NCBI RefSeq assembly: GCF_932526225.1
Contig: NC_064042.1
Coordinates: forward strand, 2,091,001 to 2,155,000
Origin: Nematostella vectensis
Taxonomy: Eukaryota > Cnidaria > Anthozoa > Actiniaria > Edwardsiidae
Direction of reading: 5' to 3'
Length of the DNA: 64,000 bases
Shown: piece by piece, positions 57,917 through 64,000 of the stretch
Numbering within the stretch: position 1 is the stretch's first letter
Layout of the letters: each line of letters opens with the position of its first letter
Program-made: the position numbers and the translations under genes
Notes under the pieces: model-generated
Told to the model about the DNA's origin: nothing
Database searches by the model: none
The model's input: only the letters and a program-made list of their open reading frames with translations

Positions 57917-58735
57917 AACTCATCGTCTGATAAGTTTGGGGTCAGGTATCGGATAGCTTGGTGACCGCCTAACCAAGCGCACCCGAGGAGCCGGGCCTCC
58001 GGGCCACAGCTCCCCGCCCCCCCCCGGGGGATACCTGTAACACCTTTCGGTGGAATATACTTACCCAATAGATACGCTTCACATAAGGGAGTGGTGGGAG
58101 GGACAAAATATTCCCGAATCCCGTGCTGAGTCATGAATTTAAAGGAAAGCAAGAGAGAGTGCAAACGTGCCACGGCTTGAATGGAAATGGGCCCAGGCGC
58201 CAGCGGTCATCCTCGATTTTAACTTATGCTAAATTATGCTAATGTAGCATACATTTAAACTAATCGTCTGATAAGTTTGGGGTCAGGTATCGGATAGCTT
58301 GGTGACCTCCTAACCAAGCGCACCCGAGGAGCCGGGCCTCCGGGCCACAGCTCCCCGCCCAAGCAGGTGCTTGAAAAGGAGGGACTGAGGACCGGGGAAT
58401 GGTACCTCCTGACCCCAAACATAACCAAGCACCACCGGAGAACAAGAACTTGAAGACCAAAGGTCGGGTCACCACGGGGAGCCCAGCAAAATAAAAAGCC
58501 AGCAGGTATGCATATCAACCAGGCACGCAAACCTGCCCTGTGGCCAACTGCCAGGCCCTACCCATCCGGTTTACCATCACCATACACTCCGTACGCCCGC
58601 TTGAGAAAACTTATTCGCTAACAAAATATCACCGAATCCCGTGCTGAGTCATGAATTTGAAGGAATGCAAGAGAGAGTGCAAACGTGCCACGGCTTGAAT
58701 GGAAATGCTAATGTAGCATACATTTAACCATTGCT
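57917..58735. repeat. Two tandem copies of a ~340-470-bp GC-rich unit
   Basis: ATCGTCTGATAAGTTTGGGG through CCGGGCCACAGCTCCCCGCC occurs at 57921 and at 58263. A second shared module, GAATCCCGTGCTGAGTCATG through GTGCCACGGCTTGAATGGAA, occurs at ~58116 and ~58634. In copy two, TTTGGGGTCAGGT (~58276) and ACCTCCTGACCCCAAA (~58404) form a long-range inverted pair. It is far more GC-rich than its surroundings. It may be a structured element or SINE-like unit; I do not recognise it. Confidence 0.7.
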
Positions 58736-61270
58736 ATTGTTTTTTACTGTGACGTCATAGCCAAGTTTTGGCAGTTCATCAATTCAAACGAGTAGAGAGC
58801 TCAACAGCGAAATCTTCTCAGCCGTGTGCTCAATTGCTTTGGAAATACCGAGCTATAAGCACTGCCTGTTCTTTATTGGAATTAACTTAATCACCGACTG
58901 AATATGCAGGCTACAGTACTCTACGGCCCCATCTGAACAAATTGTATGATTCAAAGGATAAAAGATGAGATACCTTGCCAGCAAAACACCGTGAAGCAAA
59001 ACTTCGACGTGAAGATGTCTTATACAGACTGGTTTTATTTATTCAAGATATTCGATTGCTATTCGTTTAGTTCATATCATCTGATATTCACAAAGCAGCA
59101 ATCATGAAAGACACTTTGCAAGAATTCCGAACGACGGACAGAACTGCACGCCACGTGCTAAGAAAAGAAATTGTTCGAAGCAGCTGAATTTGTAAACCAG
59201 CTTTTATAGGCAAGAAATTTGTGATGGAAAAGAACAGCTCTAGGATATTAGAAGAGAAGAAACTTAAGTTGGTCAACTGAGCAGTCTCCCGTTTGTACAA
59301 AATGATATCCAGTTAACTAAAACAAGGCATGCAAGGCGGCAGGTAAGAAACATAACTTTAAGCTTACATATAAGTAATTAAGCTTACTTACATAGCCCTC
59401 ACTGCATTTTTCTAGAACCAGAAACCAAAAGCGGAACGAAATCTGGGGTAGTGAAAAGCAGTGTTTAATCTCATATATTAGCGTTTACGGAGATACGTTC
59501 ATCTTTCATCTTAACTTAGAAGCTAAACGTCAATTTCCCCTTATGGTACTTGTCTTTTGAGAACTTGATTGGGTATTAACAATATAGCTAAACTATTTTA
59601 TCGACTAGAAAATAACAAAGCAATTTACAAGTTTAAGCAATATAGATTTATTTATTTCTATTCTATTCATTTTATTTATTTATTTATTTTTTTTTTGTGT
59701 GTGATAAAAATGCTGTGTGTTTGCAAAGAATAGTGAAATTCTTTTAGGAAATAGGCATGAATGAAACTGTTGAAATGTAGTAATATCCATCGAAATAATC
59801 AATGGCCATTTATTACTAATACCAAAAGTTTCAAGTTCATGTTAGCTAGAATATCCTACAGTTTATTGTAACGAAATAAAAAGGTTGGGTTGCTTTGTCC
59901 TGCCAATGACTGTTTGGTAGCGGTGAGCGGCTGCACGGGGCCAGTATCTACTAGATTTACATACAATTTCTGCATGGAGTTATCAAAACATGCTTTTACT
60001 GAATCAACAAAAGACAGGAAAAGTAATGAAACTTATGAGAGCATTTTTTTTTCGTTTTGACGCAATTTCAAAATTTATATAAAAAAAGAAAAACAAAAAA
60101 GGACGCAAACTGCAAACCGTTCACCGGCATTACCGGCACTACATTACATAATCTTGTATTATGATGCAATAATTATTTAAGTTGTCTTTACCATAAATCA
60201 TGACGTTCATTTTAACAAATTGATAATTTCTTATTGCCATAACTCACCTCAAATATCGATGACCTTTGACTGTGAGTGTCCCTCCATTTCTTGTCTTGAA
60301 TCTTCCGCGAAAATTCGCACTGAAGCGAGGCTTTCATATTCAGATTTTCCCGCGAACATTTAAAGGTAATGATAATTTAACGCTTTTGGATAGCAACAAC
60401 ATTATCATCAATTATATTCGGGATGCTCTACATCTTTTACATCACCTAGATGTAGATGTACAAAAGATAGCATAGTTTGTATAGACATAAGTAGAGTACT
60501 GATCAAAGTTTCAATGTTTACTCCAGTGTTTATTCCAATTAAAAAACAGTTTTCTAATGCGTTCAGTTTGACCTAAAGCAAAACCAGTTGATTAATAAAA
60601 AATAATGTTCTTTTACCAATTCTGGGTCTTAAGAATTCCATTAGACATAACGTAAAGAACGCCGTGAAGTGCCGATGCCACAGCAGTGTTAGGGGTACCA
60701 GTTGTCTACAGACATCGACAAATCTACGATTTTTATTGATATTCAATAATTACTTAGCCAATCTATTCATTAACTCTGAAAATTATAATTTGCTTATCGG
60801 GAACCCGTAAACAACCGGGACGCTACCGCAAGCTTTGAGAAAGACTCTTCCTCGCACGGAAAAGTATCCCGAAAACTCTCCCGGTACCCTAACGGGCCCG
60901 GTAATTACCGGGAGTTTTGAGAAACGATCCCAGGACCGATGAAATGCACAGAACACTGTCGCGGATCTCCTGAAAATAGACGTTTTGTTTATATTTTAGA
61001 AATGGAACATAAGCACTTTAAAACCACACAAAAAAACGTATTTTATGGTGTATACAGGTTTGCATTGCATAGGGAGCGGTCATTTATTACTGGGGGTGGG
61101 CGGCAATTTTGCAAAATCCTTTTGCCCCCCCCCCCCCCTCAAATACAAGCCTGAACCCCCCCCCCCCCCCCCCCACTAGACCGGAAGCCCAAAAAATTGC
61201 ATCCCCCCCCCCCCCCCCCCACACACACACACATTTTTATATTCAATAAAACCACAGAGACTTGATATAC
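58736..61270. other. Intergenic DNA
   Basis: AT-rich with no convincing gene. Small open frames (59088-59300, 60266-60475) have no recognisable domain. An inverted-repeat-terminus-like motif (GGGAGTTTTGAGAAACGATC) ends at about 60930. Three poly(C) tracts lie at 61125-61138, 61156-61174 and 61203-61220, the last followed by (AC)n. Confidence 0.6.
61125..61232. repeat. Cluster of three poly(C) tracts and (AC)n
   Basis: Runs of 14, 19 and 18 C lie within about 100 bp, the last followed by an (AC) repeat. Plus-strand C and minus-strand G runs of this length can form quadruplex or i-motif structures and are expected to vary in length. Confidence 0.9.
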
Positions 61271-61273
61271 ATA

Positions 61274-61434
61274 CTAAGGCTAAGTTCAAACGTCGGATTA
61301 TCCATGAGCCGTATTCAATGCAAATGCTTGCAAATGAAGATGAAACAATCGACTTGATTGATCCATTTGCCTGTTTGCACGCATTTGCAGTGAATACGGC
61401 TCATGGATAATACCACGTTTAAACTTAGTCTAAG
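61274..61434. mobile_element. 161-bp MITE with ~54-bp inverted ends (best preserved family copy)
   Basis: CTAAGGCTAAGTTCAAACG at the left and its inverse, ending in CTTAGTCTAAG, at the right frame arms that share ATTATCCATGAGCCGTATTC. About 47 of 54 positions pair. Only ~50 bp lie between the arms. The duplicated copies at 40576 and 50456 are shorter relatives of this element. Confidence 0.85.
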
Positions 61435-62403
61435 TGTAGCTGAATATAACCTTTACTAAAGATCAGCTAGCATGGCAATTTTGTTCTATTTAACTAAAGT
61501 ATGTACCTTCACTTTCGCTAGTTTAAGAGTGGCACAGAGATAAACAACAAATACTGGTGTCGCTAGAAAACGACTACGTCGTCGACAATTTTAACAAAGA
61601 CCTTCGAGTTCAACTGTTTTGAACGGGCAGCTTTGTCTGTCAACCATGAGAGCGTTTTTTCAAAATTTATTTATATAAAGACAAGATTAGTACCTGAACA
61701 ATATGGAACTAGATATACAATAGTAGGAAACATTATGAACTGAATACAATTTTCTTTTCAACAATGAATCTCTTGCCCCAGTATTTTAATGCTAAAAATT
61801 AAAACCAGACTTAAATCCGACGCCCAAATAATGTGACTCCTCCCCTTTAATGACAGCCCCCCCAAAAAATGTGACCCCCCCCCTAAATCCGCGCCAAAAA
61901 AAATGAGCCCCCCTACATATTTCCTCCCTCAGTAATTAATGAGCGCTCCCATAGATAAAACGTGTCTTCATACGTATCATGGACTCCTGGAATTAGCATA
62001 GCAAATAACTGCCCCCAAACCAAAACAAGTTGAACCTAGAAGTCTGATTTGACACTTCGTCAAATTGTATAGTAAAAATCCAAAGAAAGCCTCCCTTTAT
62101 GTAAATTGTCTTGTTTTTGCTGATACGAAATTTGACACCGTCTTTTGCTAGCTGTAGATAAATTTCGCATTTCAGTAGGATGGGGTGAGGCCGACTTAGC
62201 GTTGAAGTGCAAGAAACAAACAAAAGGCGAAAAAGTTTTTTCATAAAATCTGCCGTACTTTTGTTTTAAGATGAAGTTCAGTCGACTTACTCTATATTAT
62301 AAAAGGGTAAGGGAAGTATTTTTGAAAACGTGCGGAGTTTTTGAAGACTCTCCCCTCCCTCCTTAGTTTCTGATTTGATAGAAGAGAAATCGAGTACTTC
62401 AAG
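61435..62403. other. Upstream region of the glycosyltransferase gene
   Basis: No exon is seen. A degenerate AATGTGAC/CCCCCC repeat lies at ~61830-61915. The ~100 bases before 62404 are presumably 5' UTR; the start codon context is CAAGATGG. Confidence 0.5.
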
Positions 62404-63531
62404 ATGGAGGGATCGTGGAAAAAGCTCTGTGTTGTTATCTTCATTTTGGGGCAAATTGGACTCGTTTTTTGCTTTTTATACTTTGGGTTTTTAGAACAAT
62501 TACAGAACCATGGAATTCGACCTTATCTTGATCATTTTGCTGACGAAAGCGAAGAACTATATTCAGAAGTTGACTTTGAAGATTTGACACGCTTCTCTTT
62601 CAAGAAAGTTAATGCGACGACAATATACTCAGCGGAGTCAAACAACGAAACAAAGGCAAGAGTAAGTTATCGTTATCCCCCTGGGAAAAAAATATTGTTT
62701 CCAAAGATTTACCACAAACCTGGGGAGATATTTATGATGGTTATGGTAACGACGATTCCTAAAGCTGTCACAAGGCGAGAAGCCATACGGAGGACATGGG
62801 CACAAATCGTAAAACAAACACCAGATCATGCAACGACAATAGGCAATTCCACAAATTATTCAACCGATGCGGTCGTTTACATCCAATTTATGGTTGGAAA
62901 AACAGGGGATTTAAGACAAGATGCTGATATTGAAACAGAAGCAGCTACATTTGGGGATATTTTACGTGGAAATTATGAAGAAACGTACCGTAATATTGTT
63001 GTCAAAGTGTTTTATGCATTCAAATGGGCATTACAATTCAAACCGAAGTATATCTTAAAGGTCGATGACGATGTATACGCTCATATACCAAGATTTGTTA
63101 GCTGGCTTCGTAAATCTTCTACGCCGAAAAGGTTATACGCTGGCTATGTTCATTTCAATGCGTACATTTCACGTAACCCAAAGAACCAACACTATGTCAG
63201 CAAAAAACAATTTCCCGAAAAAAAATTCCCAAATTACTGTGCTGGCCCTTGCTATATTATCTCTGGGAATCTCTTAGAGGAATTTACAAAGCAGGCCAAG
63301 AAGGTCCCCATATTCCGGGTTGAGGATGCATTTATGGGGCTCCTTGCAAGACAATCAAAGGTCAAACCCCTTGACATTGGCGGGAAGTTGTTTATATGGG
63401 ACAGGTCTCTCAGAAACTCCGTAAGGAACTGGCCTGACAGCAAGCTACTGAATGCTCTCTGTTTGGGAGATAGCTTGAACCCTTACACTATACAATACCT
63501 ACACAAACGATTTCTCAAAATGTTAGTTTAG
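62404..63531 (+). CDS. Beta-1,3-galactosyltransferase-like GT31 glycosyltransferase
   Basis: A single-exon gene of 375 aa, usual length for the family. It is a type II Golgi membrane protein: short cytoplasmic MEGSWKKL, transmembrane ~8-30 (CVVIFILGQIGLVFCFLYFG), a stem with several N-glycosylation sites, then the catalytic domain. GT31 motifs are in order: RREAIRRTW (124-132), EAATFGDIL, EETYRNIVVKV, the metal-binding VDDDVY (Asp 221-223), FPNYCAGPCYIIS (275 onward) and the acidic EDAFMG (307-312). The predicted reaction is transfer of a hexose or N-acetylhexosamine from a UDP-sugar in beta-1,3 linkage to a glycan. Donor and acceptor cannot be told from sequence. Lack of introns is common in B3GALT-type genes and could reflect an old retrocopy. 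AATAAA at 63786 is a likely polyadenylation signal. Confidence 0.9.
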   Translation: MEGSWKKLCVVIFILGQIGLVFCFLYFGFLEQLQNHGIRPYLDHFADESEELYSEVDFEDLTRFSFKKVNATTIYSAESNNETKARVSYRYPPGKKILFPKIYHKPGEIFMMVMVTTIPKAVTRREAIRRTWAQIVKQTPDHATTIGNSTNYSTDAVVYIQFMVGKTGDLRQDADIETEAATFGDILRGNYEETYRNIVVKVFYAFKWALQFKPKYILKVDDDVYAHIPRFVSWLRKSSTPKRLYAGYVHFNAYISRNPKNQHYVSKKQFPEKKFPNYCAGPCYIISGNLLEEFTKQAKKVPIFRVEDAFMGLLARQSKVKPLDIGGKLFIWDRSLRNSVRNWPDSKLLNALCLGDSLNPYTIQYLHKRFLKMLV

Positions 63532-63560
63532 TTGTAGGGGGTTGTAGGAGTTTAGGCTAT

Positions 63561-63697
63561 CAGGGGCAGATCAGCCCCCCTTTTTAAAAATAACAAGAAA
63601 TATAAGGAAATCCACGGAAGAACAATGAATCCGGCCCCCACTCTCTTGATACCCTTGCTTCGGCCCCCCATTTTTGGAGCTCCTGGATCTGCCCCTG
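63561..63697. mobile_element. 137-bp MITE-like element in the 3' flank of the GT31 gene
   Basis: CAGGGGCAGATC at 63561 is inverted as GATCTGCCCCTG at 63686-63697. C-rich sequence (GCCCCCC) lies just inside both arms. It may lie within the transcript's 3' UTR, upstream of AATAAA at 63786. Confidence 0.6.
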
Positions 63698-63785
63698 GCT
63701 TTGGTAATACTAGGCAACGTTACCTACAACTTGTTGTCTAACCATCCCATTCCTTAATGTACATCAAGCTTGTTTAAGCTGAGAC

Positions 63786-63791
63786 AATAAA
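63786..63791 (+). terminator. Polyadenylation signal AATAAA of the GT31 gene
   Basis: A canonical hexamer about 255 bp after the stop codon on the coding strand. The remaining bases to 64000 show no gene. Confidence 0.55.
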
Positions 63792-64000
63792 GCATGTAAA
63801 GAGGGCTATACAGTGAGGCAGGACAAAGTAAGCATACACCACTTGGTCTGGTCACTAAAATATTGGGATTTTCCACATATTGTGAAGGGCAGGACAAGGT
63901 GGTATAGCTGAAGTCTGCAGGTTTTATTAAAGAATAGCTGTTTTTAGATATGACATGCCTATTTTTCATTGTGTAAGTGTAACCTCCACCTTAGTTGAAT

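Noticed and set aside
59088-60475. Small ORFs at 59088-59300 (-) and 60266-60475 (+)
   Set aside because: They are short, AT-rich, without splice partners or known motifs, and of a length expected by chance.

Overview
The window looks like nuclear DNA of a metazoan, most probably an anthozoan cnidarian (sea anemone or coral, for example a Nematostella-like species). The reasons are GT-AG introns, intron-rich animal-type genes (an ANKHD1/MASK-family gene and an Ig/FN3 receptor), a GT31 glycosyltransferase, a PAN/EGF/fibrinogen-like secreted protein, AT-rich intergenic DNA, many small inverted-repeat elements and a Penelope-like retroelement fragment. The species call is inference; no bacterial operon structure is seen.

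Layout. 1-1500 is a 36-bp minisatellite that may be the last exon of a collagen-like gene (stop at 1503-1505, AATAAA at 1718). 1890-2420 is a 33-bp minisatellite and 2441-2752 a triplicated ~104-bp unit. 4762-22785 (+) is a 26-exon gene whose spliced CDS closes exactly (6054 nt, 2017 aa): 17 ankyrin repeats, a basic coiled region, one KH domain, a long low-complexity linker and a C-terminal SAM domain. 26005-39367 (+) is a 16-exon type I membrane receptor (4707 nt, 1568 aa): signal peptide, nine Ig domains, three FN3 domains, a transmembrane segment and a ~400-residue tail with an FPPPPP motif. 39747-55961 is a ~9.9-kb tandem duplication whose second copy lacks 3.5 kb. Each copy carries one two-exon PAN/EGF/fibrinogen-like gene (42373-43802 and 52269-53699) and a decayed minus-strand THAP-domain fragment. 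A Penelope-like GIY-YIG fragment lies at 48801-49067. 56846-57587 (-) is a broken transposon-associated ORF. 62404-63531 (+) is an intronless beta-1,3-galactosyltransferase-like gene.

The genes are not a functional cluster: one is a predicted intracellular RNA-binding scaffold, one an adhesion/guidance-type receptor, two are secreted proteins and one is a Golgi enzyme. The most unusual feature is in the introns. Three introns of the ankyrin/KH gene hold tandem or dispersed copies of the 3' splice site plus the first bases of the next exon, and one intron of the receptor gene holds a tandem array containing copies of its own 5' splice site. Minisatellites seeded on exon edges have thus arisen at least four times in two neighbouring genes, producing rows of decoy splice sites.
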